The position numbers and the translations under genes are program-made. This document shows positions 1 through 8,340 of a stretch of DNA of 64,000 nt, one piece after another. The stretch is from Gammaproteobacteria bacterium (GTDB taxonomy: Bacteria > Pseudomonadota > Gammaproteobacteria > Pseudomonadales > Azotimanducaceae), in contig SYFY01000198.1 in NCBI GenBank assembly GCA_005799745.1, positions 1 to 64,000 on the forward strand, written 5' to 3'. The notes under the pieces were generated by a model, which was given only the letters and a program-made list of their open reading frames with translations, searched no databases and was not told the origin of the DNA. Within the stretch, counting starts at the first letter, position 1. Every line of letters begins with the position of its first letter.

Positions 1-1836
1 GAACGCGCCTTCCGCGGTGCGGATTGGGAAGTCATCAAGGTCATCTGGGGCAGTGGCTGGGACGCACTGCTCGCCCAGGATCACGAAGGTGTACTCAAAA
101 AACGCATGGAGCAGTGCCTCGACGGCGACTATCAGCGTTACTCCGTACTCCCCGGAAAAGTGCAGCGCGAACACTGGGTCGAAGGCAACCCGGCACTCGA
201 ACGTATGATGAACACGCTTACCGATGAAGAGATTCGAGAAATCAAACGTGGTGGGCAGGATCACAAAAAGATCTACGCGGCGTATGCACGCGCCGTCGCA
301 GTAACGGGCAAGCCGGTTGTGATCCTCATCAAGACGGTAAAAGGCGACGGCATAGCGACGGCCCAGGGCACCAACACCGCTCACCAGAAAAAGAACTTCT
401 CCGCGGACGAACGTGTGACGCTCGCTCGAACCCTCGGCATTCCGTTAGACGATGCCGCCGCTCGCGCCGCCGCCCTCTATAAACCCGAAGCAGACAGTCA
501 GGAACTGCGCTATATCCACGAACGCCGCCATGATCTCGGTGGTTATCTGCCCAAACGTGCCGTGAGTTGCCCTGTTATTGCGCCGCCAGAGCTCGCTACG
601 TTTGAAACCTTGTTACGTCCCGCAACGGATCGACCCATGTCGACGACGATGGCGATGGTACGCATCCTTTCGCAGCTGCTGCGTCACCCCCCGCTCGGCA
701 ATTACGTCGGGACGATTGTGGCGGACGACGCGCGCACCTTCGGCATGGACGGTCTGTTCAAGGTCGCTGGTATCTATTCACCGGATGGCCAGAACTACAC
801 TCCGGTTGATGCGGATACGTTGTTGCCGTATCGCGAGAGTCGTGACGGCCAGATTCTCCAGGAAGGCATCTGCGAAACCGGCGCTATAGCCTCGTTTATG
901 GCTGCAGGCACCGCTTATGCGATGCACGGTTTGCCAATGATTCCCTTCTCCATCTTTTATTCGATGTTCGGCTTCCAACGTGTAGGCGACATGATCTGGA
1001 GCTGTGGGGATGCACTCTGTCGTGGGTTTCTCCTCGGCGGCACCGCTGGTCGCACGACGTTGAATGGTGAAGGCATTCAGCACCAGGACGGTCATTCGCA
1101 CCTCATCGCAAGCACCGTACCTAACATGCTTTGTTATGACCCGGCATTTGCTTTCGAAGTAGCCATCATCGTGCGAGAAGGTATCCGTCGCATGTATCAG
1201 GCGCAGGAAGACGTGATGGTCTACCTCACGCTCTACAACGCCAACTACCCCATGGCAGCGATCCCGGACGGCGTGACGGAAGCGGATGTGCTGGGAGGTG
1301 TGTACTGTTTTTCACGCGACCTGAAACCCGGAAGACCCTGTGTGCATCTCCTTGTCAGCGGCGCGTTGATGCAGGAGGCGCGCCTGGCCAAGGAGACACT
1401 TACCTCAGCGGACATCGGCGTGTGTATATGGAGTCTCACCAGCCCCATTGAACTCTCGCGTAACGTGCAAGCCGTACAACGCCGCAATCGATTGAACCCG
1501 ACTGCGGTGCAGGAAAGACTGGTGATAGAATCGTTGTTCAGTTCTGAGAAAGGCGCTTGCGTGATCGTGACCGATTACCAGAAGTCGCTCGTCAGCGGCC
1601 TGGTTCCATTTCTCCCCGGCGCTGTCGAGGTACTGGGTACAGACGGTTATGGGCTGTCGGAAGACCGCGCTGACCTTCGCGCTCACTTTGAGGTGAGCGC
1701 GTGGTACATCGTGCAGGCTGCTCTGGCGGCGCTCTATCGCAGCGGTGATCTGGGTGCAGAAGCGTTTTCGGGACTTTCCTCAAAACTGGGGTTGCACGTC
1801 GACAAAGCCGATCCAGCGACACGAAAAGTGATGTAA
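1..1836 (+). CDS. aceE: pyruvate dehydrogenase E1 component, homodimeric type (3' part)
   Basis: Open from the first base in frame 1, so the start lies outside the window; 611 codons remain of a family usually near 880-890 residues. The ThDP-dependent E1 decarboxylates pyruvate and passes the acetyl group to the lipoyl E2. Diagnostic segments are KVIWGSGWDALL, the KTVKGDGIA stretch, NTAHQKKNF and LNGEGIQHQDGHSHL, all typical of the homodimeric AceE family. The C-terminal transketolase-like domain is complete and ends in TAA. No aceF or lpd follows: the next gene is an unrelated TPR protein, so the E2 and E3 must be encoded elsewhere or upstream. Confidence 0.95.
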   Translation, partial: ERAFRGADWEVIKVIWGSGWDALLAQDHEGVLKKRMEQCLDGDYQRYSVLPGKVQREHWVEGNPALERMMNTLTDEEIREIKRGGQDHKKIYAAYARAVAVTGKPVVILIKTVKGDGIATAQGTNTAHQKKNFSADERVTLARTLGIPLDDAAARAAALYKPEADSQELRYIHERRHDLGGYLPKRAVSCPVIAPPELATFETLLRPATDRPMSTTMAMVRILSQLLRHPPLGNYVGTIVADDARTFGMDGLFKVAGIYSPDGQNYTPVDADTLLPYRESRDGQILQEGICETGAIASFMAAGTAYAMHGLPMIPFSIFYSMFGFQRVGDMIWSCGDALCRGFLLGGTAGRTTLNGEGIQHQDGHSHLIASTVPNMLCYDPAFAFEVAIIVREGIRRMYQAQEDVMVYLTLYNANYPMAAIPDGVTEADVLGGVYCFSRDLKPGRPCVHLLVSGALMQEARLAKETLTSADIGVCIWSLTSPIELSRNVQAVQRRNRLNPTAVQERLVIESLFSSEKGACVIVTDYQKSLVSGLVPFLPGAVEVLGTDGYGLSEDRADLRAHFEVSAWYIVQAALAALYRSGDLGAEAFSGLSSKLGLHVDKADPATRKVM

Positions 1837-1958
1837 CGAGAAATTTTCGTCGCGGTCAAAAGTCCTTTCCGAAAGTCGCGATGCGACGATATCCTTCAGG
1901 AATACAGCTGCGCGAGCGAACGCGTAGCTTACTCGTCACACACCACAGGGAACGTCTT

Positions 1959-2705
1959 ATGCTGCCGCTATTCGGTCTCTCGGTTTTGATCCAGCTCTGC
2001 CTGGTTTTACACATCATCAAGACTGACAGCGATCGAATCTGGATCTGGGCGGTCATGTTCGCACCGCTGATCGGTTCCCTGGCTTACTTCATCGTTGAAT
2101 TGTTGCCAGAGCTGCGCCGCACCCGAACCGCACGCCGGGCGATGGAAACGATCCAGCAAAAACTCTATCCCGAACAAGCTCTCAATGACGCCGTACAACG
2201 CTTCAAGGTGGCGGCGACGGTCCGTAATGCCATGGACGTTGCTGAGCAGTTCCTGCTGCTCAAACGATTTTCCGACGCGCGCGACGGTTACCTTGCTTCA
2301 CTCAAAGGTGTACATGCCCACGATCCGGACCTAGTCTATGGTCTCGCTGAAGCCTACATGGGGCTGGAGGATTACGCGGCAACGATCGAGATCCTTGATC
2401 GCCTGAAGCGAGAGAACCCGGAGAAAACCTCGGATGCGGGCCACCTTTTGTACGCGCGTGCCTTGGAATGCAAAGGTGATATTGACCAGGCGCAGCAGGA
2501 ATACGAGTCACTCTGCGGTTATGACAACGGGTCAGAACAGCGCTGTCGTCTGGCGTTGATCCATCAGCAGCGTGGTGAATATCAGCAAGCGCATGAACTC
2601 TGGAAGAACGTTGTTGAATACGCCCGAACCGCTGGACCGTATTTTAATCAACGACAATCCGAGTGGATCGAGATGGCGCAGCGAGAGGTCGCAAGGCCGC
2701 GATGA
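1959..2705 (+). CDS. membrane-anchored TPR protein with PLDc_N-like N-terminus
   Basis: 248 residues. The start at 1959 is chosen because AGGGAA lies about 8 bases upstream; an in-frame ATG at 1881 has no such site and would add an Arg-rich stretch. Two membrane helices (about residues 1-22 and 27-50, ending in FIVELLPEL) resemble the PLDc_N hairpin found at the start of cardiolipin synthases. The rest is helical with TPR-like units (YLASLKGVHAHDPDLVYGLAEAYMGLEDYAATIEIL and following). The stop overlaps the next start as ATGA, so the two products are probably made together. Function unknown; a scaffold for the downstream peptidase is an inference. Confidence 0.75.
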   Translation: MLPLFGLSVLIQLCLVLHIIKTDSDRIWIWAVMFAPLIGSLAYFIVELLPELRRTRTARRAMETIQQKLYPEQALNDAVQRFKVAATVRNAMDVAEQFLLLKRFSDARDGYLASLKGVHAHDPDLVYGLAEAYMGLEDYAATIEILDRLKRENPEKTSDAGHLLYARALECKGDIDQAQQEYESLCGYDNGSEQRCRLALIHQQRGEYQQAHELWKNVVEYARTAGPYFNQRQSEWIEMAQREVARPR

Positions 2706-4417
2706 AGACTCACCAACGTGCGCGTATGCACGGAACTAACGCTCATCTTGAGTGGCTGATCGGTGCGCTTCTCGTTCTCTTAAGTGGCTATACGAATCAC
2801 GTGTACGCGACGAACTCATCCGCTGAGCTGCATTTGACTCTCCGTTATGTTGACAACGCCTCTGAGCCCTACCTTTTCGCCCATGCGGTGCTTAAAGGGC
2901 TCGATGCAGACTGCCAAGTGCTGATCATCCCTGACCGATGGGCGAACGCGCGATCATTGCACCGTAGCCTGCTCAATCTCCGCGGTGAAGCGGGATCGAT
3001 GATAGAAGTGGCTTCGGAAACTGAAGCCCGCGTATGTGGCAAAGAGCGCACGGTCACTTATTCGTGGGACATCCAGCCTCGGAAAACCACAGCTCCGAGC
3101 TCGCGTGACATGACACGTTACCGTCCGCTGATTCAGCCCGATTACGTTCATCTTATTGGTCACACCTTTCTGATCCTGCCGGATCAACCCGAGGCGTGGC
3201 GAACAGCCATCCGCTTCGAACAGTTTCCGGTTCCCTGGTCTATGCAAACTACACTCGGTGAGTTGAAGGATGGTACCTTTCGTTCACTCGACACACCGAT
3301 TACACCGAAACGTGCAGCGTTTTGGTTCGGCAAACCTGTGCAACAAAGAGCACCTTTGCGATCAGGCTACGACGTGGTGCTCGCAGGTTCAGCGCTCGAA
3401 TTGAAAGTACTCGATGTGCAACGGATTGCGTCGCTGCTTGATCAGCTCGATGCCTCTACAGGAAAGGCGCGTCAGTCCGACTACCAGATCAACCTCATGG
3501 TGATGCAAGGCGCCCCCCAGGACTACGCCCTCGACGGCACCGCTTTTGTGGGTGGCTTTTCGGTATTCATGACAGGTAACGTGGAGGTCTCGGCAGTCGA
3601 GCGGTTGTTGTTCCACGAAATTCTGCATGAGTGGTTGTCCTTGGCGTTTCCTCCGTTGCAAGAACCGGAAGCGGAGATGTACTGGTTTTCTGAAGGTGCA
3701 ATGGACTACTTCACGGACCGATTGCTCATGGACTGGGGATTCATTGATCGAGCGACGTACCTCCAGCGGCTCGACCTTCGCCTCCGCGACATCTCCTTAT
3801 CCCCTTGGGCCCATCTCGGGCACAAAGAACTTGCTGAACGATTCTTTGAATCACATGCACTCTCGCAATTGACCTATGCACGAGGTGCTGCACTCGCGAT
3901 GTTCTGGGATCGGCGGCTGGGGAAGGTGCGTGGTGATGCGACCGAACGTATCTATGACGGTGCGCTTCGTGAACTCGGAAACACTTGGTCCGGGCAGACG
4001 AGCTCCGAACGCATCTTTGCGACGATGAAAGAAGCGGGCATCACTTCGCCAACAGTGGATTGGAAACGCATCGTTGACCAAGGCGATCTTTCAGATCTGA
4101 TAGGCCTGCATATCGATGCCTGCACCAGACTCGAAGCTGCGGACATCTTTCCCTTTGAAATCGGTTTCGATTTTGAAGCGTCGGGCGAAAGCCGCATCAT
4201 TTCTGGTGTCAGTTCCGAGAGCAACGCGTGGCAAGCCGGCCTTCGCAACAGTCAGCGGTATCACATGGGCCGTTGGCAGTTTGGCAATCCGGATGCGCCC
4301 GCCGAGTTAACCATCACAGATCCAGACAGCGGCGAAAAAACCATCACGTTTTTGCCGCGAGCCACGCGTGCGGTTGCTTCTCTAAAAGCAAAACCCATCG
4401 CAGGATGTGAGCTCTGA
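2702..4417 (+). CDS. M61-like zinc metallopeptidase, exported
   Basis: 571 residues from the ATG that overlaps the upstream stop (ATGA). A signal peptide or anchor is visible at about residues 28-48 (WLIGALLVLLSGYTNHVYA). The zinc motif HEILH is at residues 305-309, followed by WFSEGAMDYF with Glu331, the spacing and wording of the gluzincin third ligand in M61 glycyl-aminopeptidase-like proteins. YARGAALAMFWDRRL and a C-terminal PDZ-like piece (about 475-540, GVSSESNAWQAGLRN) complete the M61 pattern. Predicted to act in the periplasm. The substrate is unknown. The N-terminal third is poorly conserved to the eye. Confidence 0.75.
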   Translation: MKTHQRARMHGTNAHLEWLIGALLVLLSGYTNHVYATNSSAELHLTLRYVDNASEPYLFAHAVLKGLDADCQVLIIPDRWANARSLHRSLLNLRGEAGSMIEVASETEARVCGKERTVTYSWDIQPRKTTAPSSRDMTRYRPLIQPDYVHLIGHTFLILPDQPEAWRTAIRFEQFPVPWSMQTTLGELKDGTFRSLDTPITPKRAAFWFGKPVQQRAPLRSGYDVVLAGSALELKVLDVQRIASLLDQLDASTGKARQSDYQINLMVMQGAPQDYALDGTAFVGGFSVFMTGNVEVSAVERLLFHEILHEWLSLAFPPLQEPEAEMYWFSEGAMDYFTDRLLMDWGFIDRATYLQRLDLRLRDISLSPWAHLGHKELAERFFESHALSQLTYARGAALAMFWDRRLGKVRGDATERIYDGALRELGNTWSGQTSSERIFATMKEAGITSPTVDWKRIVDQGDLSDLIGLHIDACTRLEAADIFPFEIGFDFEASGESRIISGVSSESNAWQAGLRNSQRYHMGRWQFGNPDAPAELTITDPDSGEKTITFLPRATRAVASLKAKPIAGCEL

Positions 4418-4532
4418 ACAGAAGTCAGCAGCTCCTCGCGACGCCTGCCTTCAGTGCGGTCGACTACCGCGTTTCAGGATAGAATCCCGCCCCTCAGTTT
4501 TCCTTCCTCCCTCACAACATCAAGGAGTCATC

Positions 4533-4901
4533 ATGATTGGCTACACCACACTCGGCGTAAAAGACCTCGCCAAAGCCGAACAGTTCTACGCCGGCGTGCT
4601 CGGGGAGCTCGGCGCGAAAATGGTCATGGGCATGGACCGGATGAAGCTCTTCGGCACAGGCCCCGGTGCACCGATGTTCGGCATCTGCACTCCCTACGAC
4701 GGCAAGCCCGCATCCGCCGGCAACGGCACCATGGTCGCCATTCAGTGCGATACCACCACGAAAGTCGATGCGGCCTACAACAAAGCCATCGCACTCGGCG
4801 CTGCGGATGAAGGTGCAGCGGGTCAACGTGGTCCTGGTTTTTATGGCGCCTACATCCGCGATGCGGACGGCAACAAAGTCTGCTTCTTCAAGATGGGTTA
4901 A
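4533..4901 (+). CDS. VOC family (glyoxalase/dioxygenase-like) protein
   Basis: 122 residues, one VOC domain: MIGYTTLGVKDLAKAEQFYAGVLG at the start and GFYGAYIRDADGNKVCFF at the end are the two beta-alpha-beta-beta-beta modules. The ATG at 4533 follows AAGGAG with good spacing; the open frame extends upstream without a better start. It is separated from the next gene by 3 bases and is probably cotranscribed with it. The substrate cannot be read from sequence; small VOC proteins act on lactoylglutathione, thiols or drugs. Confidence 0.85.
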   Translation: MIGYTTLGVKDLAKAEQFYAGVLGELGAKMVMGMDRMKLFGTGPGAPMFGICTPYDGKPASAGNGTMVAIQCDTTTKVDAAYNKAIALGAADEGAAGQRGPGFYGAYIRDADGNKVCFFKMG

Positions 4902-4904
4902 GTC

Positions 4905-6029
4905 ATGAGCGAACAATGGCGTAATGGTCGACAACTGGTTTCCATCCTGCACGCGGATGGCAAGGCTGAACTCACCATCCGTAGCTACGATGCGGGCACG
5001 CCGAACGATGACGAAGTGATCGTTCGGGTTGAAGCATCACCCATCAATCCTTCGGATCTAGGGTTGCTGTTCTCGGGTGGTGAAGTCGCCACGCTCGCCA
5101 GTGCGCCCAACTCACTGACGCTCCAGGTTGCACCGAATGTCATGCGTGGCATGCAAGCGCGTGTGGGGCAGTCTCTGCCCGCAGGTAATGAAGGGGGTGG
5201 TGTGGTGGTTGCAGCCGGTAGCTCGTCTGCAGCACAAGCGTTGATGGGCAGGACCGTCGGTGTACTCGGTGGCGGCATGTACGCCGAATACCGTCGCCTC
5301 AAGGTGCACCAGTGTCTCGCACTGCACGCCGGCACGACCCCGAAACAAGGTGCATCGTGTTTCGTCAATCCGCTGACTGCACTTGCCATGGTCGACACGA
5401 TGCAGATCGAAGGTCATAAGGCACTGGCGCACACGGCGGCAGCATCCAACCTGGGTCAGATGCTGCAGAAGATTTGCCTCATGGATGGTGTTGATCTGAT
5501 CAACATCGTACGTAAGCCCGAACAAGCGAAGATCCTGCGCGATATCGGTGCGAAGTACGTTGTGGATTCAAGTTCACCGGAGTTCATGAAAGAACTCACC
5601 GAAGCGCTCGCGGCGACCGATGCGACGATTGCCTTTGATGCGACAGGTGGTGGCAATCTCGCCAGCAACATCCTCTCGTGTATGGAAGTGGCGCAGGCCC
5701 GCAAGGGCGGCGAGTTCAACCGTTATGGGTCATCGACGCACAAGCAGGTCTACATCTACGGTGGTCTGGAACGATCACCGACGACATTAACCCGCAACTA
5801 CGGGATGGCGTGGTCCCTTGGTGGGTTCCTGCTGACGCCGTTCCTGCAGAAAGTAGGGCAGAAGCGGGCACAGGAGCTGCGTGAGCGTGTAGCGAACGAG
5901 ATCAATACGACCTTCGCGAGCCAATACTCCAATGAGATTGGATTGGCTGGCATGCTTGAGCTCGACAACGCCCGTGGTTATGGACGCATGGCGACCGGAG
6001 AGAAGTACCTGGTGAATCCGCAGGGGTAA
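4905..6029 (+). CDS. MDR-superfamily zinc-independent oxidoreductase (quinone reductase-like)
   Basis: 374 residues. An N-terminal GroES-like domain (EVIVRVEASPINPSDLGLLFSGG, then GNEGGGVVVAAG) is followed by a Rossmann domain (HTAAASNLGQMLQKICLMDGVDLINIVRKPEQAKILRDIGAKYVVDSS). The typical structural-zinc cysteine cluster is absent, so it fits NADPH:quinone reductase-like or alkene-reducing MDR enzymes. It starts 3 bases after the VOC gene, and the pair may handle a reactive carbonyl. A run of hairpins follows the stop. Confidence 0.85.
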   Translation: MSEQWRNGRQLVSILHADGKAELTIRSYDAGTPNDDEVIVRVEASPINPSDLGLLFSGGEVATLASAPNSLTLQVAPNVMRGMQARVGQSLPAGNEGGGVVVAAGSSSAAQALMGRTVGVLGGGMYAEYRRLKVHQCLALHAGTTPKQGASCFVNPLTALAMVDTMQIEGHKALAHTAAASNLGQMLQKICLMDGVDLINIVRKPEQAKILRDIGAKYVVDSSSPEFMKELTEALAATDATIAFDATGGGNLASNILSCMEVAQARKGGEFNRYGSSTHKQVYIYGGLERSPTTLTRNYGMAWSLGGFLLTPFLQKVGQKRAQELRERVANEINTTFASQYSNEIGLAGMLELDNARGYGRMATGEKYLVNPQG

Positions 6030-6044
6030 GACCTGCTGTGAAAG

Positions 6045-6083
6045 ACGTGCTCGGAGGAGTATTTTTTTCTAAGCCGAGCACGT
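6045..6083. repeat. inverted repeat, 10-bp perfect arms
   Basis: ACGTGCTCGG (6045-6054) and CCGAGCACGT (6074-6083) are perfect complements around a 19-base loop containing a T7 run. It follows the MDR gene stop by 15 bases. It could be a transcription end or an operator. The T run lies in the loop, not after the stem, so it is not a standard intrinsic terminator. Confidence 0.6.
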
Positions 6084-6113
6084 TCCCTTCACGTTCTCCG
6101 GGACGTGCGCTAG

Positions 6114-6138
6114 CGTGACCCTCCACCAGAGGGTCACG
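6114..6138 (+). promoter_or_regulatory. leader hairpin 1 (10-bp stem, 5-nt loop)
   Basis: CGTGACCCTC / GAGGGTCACG form a perfect 10-bp stem with loop CACCA, extendable by a G-U and an A-U pair. It is similar in sequence to the next hairpin (consensus GCGTGAYCCTCC ... GGAGGSTCACGT), so the two look like a tandem duplication in the leader of the PNPOx-like gene. Confidence 0.65.
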
Positions 6139-6151
6139 TTCTTCAAGCTGG

Positions 6152-6178
6152 CGTGATCCTCCTTTCAGGAGGCTCACG
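6152..6178 (+). promoter_or_regulatory. leader hairpin 2 enclosing the Shine-Dalgarno site
   Basis: CGTGATCCTCC / GGAGGCTCACG pair over 11 positions with one mismatch around loop TTTCA. The only ribosome binding site for the ATG at 6181, AGGAGG (6167-6172), forms the 3' arm, so the folded form would hide it. This suggests translational control of the downstream gene, or an RNA/protein switch. Confidence 0.6.
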
Positions 6179-6180
6179 TA

Positions 6181-6657
6181 ATGCGCAAATCCGTACCCTG
6201 GCACCATTTCGAATCCGTTAACGCTGAATTTGCAGCCACCGGAAAAAGGCTGCTCTATCAAGACAATCCCAATGCCGCAGCATTTCTCGCGACGGTGGAT
6301 GTATCCAACGGCCCGCGTGTTCATCCCGTCTTTCCCGTGATCGCCGAAGGGGAACTCTGGCTCTTTATCGTCAACATGTCGCCGAAGTACCGGGATCTCG
6401 AGACGAATCCTCAAATCGCATTACATGCAATGCCGACACAACAAGGTGGCGAAGAATTTCATCTGCGCGGAGACGCCGAAGAGACTCACGATGCCAAAAA
6501 GAAAGCGCTGATCGTCGCTGCGACAGCTGGACGGCAGGGTGTCCACCCGTTTGAAGCCTTGTTTTGTGTGCGTATTCACTCTGCACTGCACACACTCTGG
6601 GAGAATTGGGGTACTGCGCAAACCTGGCCCAATTATCGAAAATGGCGCAGCCAATAA
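6181..6657 (+). CDS. pyridoxamine 5'-phosphate oxidase-like (PNPOx-like) protein
   Basis: 158 residues with the split beta-barrel flavin-binding pattern: FLATVDVSNGPRVHPVFPVIAEGELWLFIVNMSPKYRDLETNPQIALHAMP is the usual beta-strand/FMN region, followed by EEFHLRGDAEE. It belongs to the general-stress or F420/FMN PNPOx-like superfamily, not to true PdxH. Its start is fixed by AGGAGG 8 bases upstream, which is locked in a hairpin. Substrate unknown. Confidence 0.8.
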   Translation: MRKSVPWHHFESVNAEFAATGKRLLYQDNPNAAAFLATVDVSNGPRVHPVFPVIAEGELWLFIVNMSPKYRDLETNPQIALHAMPTQQGGEEFHLRGDAEETHDAKKKALIVAATAGRQGVHPFEALFCVRIHSALHTLWENWGTAQTWPNYRKWRSQ

Positions 6658-6723
6658 AGTGGCGGAGCTGATTGCGCATCCCTGACAGCGGGTATGCTTC
6701 ATTCGAACTAGGGGGAGAGAGAA

Positions 6724-8340
6724 ATGCTCGGTCGACACGTCTTCATGGAAGGTCTTATCGCCAATGGCGTTAAAGCGATCTTCGGTAATCCAGGCACCAC
6801 GGAAAATCCGCTGCTCGAAAGTCTCGCTGACTACCCGCAGATGCCGTACTACGTCGCGTTGCAGGAAAGCATCGCCGCGTGTGCGGCAACTTATTACAGC
6901 CAGGCGACGAATTCACCGTCGCTCGTAAATCTCCATGTGGCCCCCGGTCTCGGCAACGCTATCGGTATGATGTTCGGCGCACTCAAGGCCGGCTCGCCTG
7001 TGCTGATCACCGCGGGTCAACAAGACACGCGCATGCGGCTGCGTGAGCCGCTGCTGTCTCATGATCTCGTGGCCATGGCGAAGCCGGTGACCAAGTGGAG
7101 TGGTGAGCCGAGGCACGCGGACGAAATCGCACCGATGTTGCGCGAAGCGCTGCGTATCGCCATGACTCCGCCGCGTGGACCGGTGTTCATGTCGATGCCG
7201 GTCGATGTGTTCTCTGCAGAGACCCAGGTGACGGACGTGCGTCCCGATACTTCGCTTCGCTTGCCGGTTGCCGATACCGTACAAATCCATCGTTTCGTTG
7301 AACTGCTCAAACAAGCCCGTTCACCGGGCATTGTTGCCGGTGATGATGTTGTGGTGTACGGCGGTGCTTCAGCATTGATCGGTACTGCAGAGGCCACCAA
7401 CGCGACCGTGTACCAGGAAGGCTTGCGTGTTCACGCCACCTTCCCCAATCGTCATCCGTCCTTTGGTGGGCGCATTCCGTTTGAAGCATCGACCATTCGT
7501 GCGCTGCTGTCGCGCCACGATCTGATTGTCCTCATCGGCGGTCCTTTCTTTGAAGAGATTTGGTATGACGCCGGAAGCTCGTTGCCTGATGTGCCGCTCA
7601 TTCGTCTTGAACAAAGCCCTGAACGTGTGAATCGCAACTTTGTTCCGACACTCGGCATCTGTGCGGATATTGGTGCAACCCTTGAAGCCACACTTGGCAA
7701 GTTGCCCAGGCCTTCATCGTTGCCGACTTCGTCGGCGTACCTCGCGTCGCTTGAAATCCATTTACAGAAGGCCTGGTCCGGCACGCCGATGACCGCCACA
7801 AGAGCGATGCATGAGTTGGCGCAGGCATTACCGTCGGACAGTATCGTGGTGGATGAATCGATTACGGCCTATCCTGATGTCGCCGCCGCCTTTGATTTTT
7901 CTGCCCCACACACTTGGTATGGCGCTCGTGGGGGCGGTATCGGGCAGGGTGTTGCCGGTGCCATCGGCATTCAGGCGGCGCATCCGGGCCGACGGATCGT
8001 GGCGATTTCAGGTGATGGATCGGCGATGTACTCGATCCAGGCGTTATGGAGTGCGGCGCATCATCAGATGCCGATTCTCTTCGTGATTCTCGCCAACCGT
8101 GAATACCGCGTGCTCAAACACAATCTCGATATCTACCGAGCCCGGTTTGGTGCAGTTTCGAATGGGCCCTATCCCCATATGAACTTGGATACGCCAGCAG
8201 TCGACTTTGTGCAGACTGCGAAAGGCCATGGCATTGACGGTACCCTTGTGGACACCCCCGAAGCGATTGGTCCTGCGGTGAAGGCCGCCCTTGCAACGGG
8301 CAAGCCTCACCTGCTTGAGCTGATCATCGCCGGGAAGTAG
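6724..8340 (+). CDS. ThDP-dependent decarboxylase, benzoylformate decarboxylase-like
   Basis: 538 residues with the three-domain Pyr/middle/PP fold of acetolactate synthase-type enzymes. GNPGTTENP (21-29), the cofactor Glu48 in LQES, His71 in LHVAPGLGNAIG and RHPSFGGR match the positions of the active-site residues of benzoylformate decarboxylase; the usual Ser of GNPGS is Thr. The ThDP-Mg motif is GDGSAMYSIQALW. AGGGGGAGAG precedes the ATG. A 2-oxo acid with an aromatic or branched side chain is the likely substrate, but the exact one is not readable. Confidence 0.85.
   Translation: MLGRHVFMEGLIANGVKAIFGNPGTTENPLLESLADYPQMPYYVALQESIAACAATYYSQATNSPSLVNLHVAPGLGNAIGMMFGALKAGSPVLITAGQQDTRMRLREPLLSHDLVAMAKPVTKWSGEPRHADEIAPMLREALRIAMTPPRGPVFMSMPVDVFSAETQVTDVRPDTSLRLPVADTVQIHRFVELLKQARSPGIVAGDDVVVYGGASALIGTAEATNATVYQEGLRVHATFPNRHPSFGGRIPFEASTIRALLSRHDLIVLIGGPFFEEIWYDAGSSLPDVPLIRLEQSPERVNRNFVPTLGICADIGATLEATLGKLPRPSSLPTSSAYLASLEIHLQKAWSGTPMTATRAMHELAQALPSDSIVVDESITAYPDVAAAFDFSAPHTWYGARGGGIGQGVAGAIGIQAAHPGRRIVAISGDGSAMYSIQALWSAAHHQMPILFVILANREYRVLKHNLDIYRARFGAVSNGPYPHMNLDTPAVDFVQTAKGHGIDGTLVDTPEAIGPAVKAALATGKPHLLELIIAGK

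Noticed and set aside
4453-4532. Intrinsic terminator or promoter in the space before the VOC gene
   Set aside because: A GCGGT/ACCGC hairpin and a TAGAAT box are present, but the stem is short, no T run follows and no -35 box is correctly spaced.
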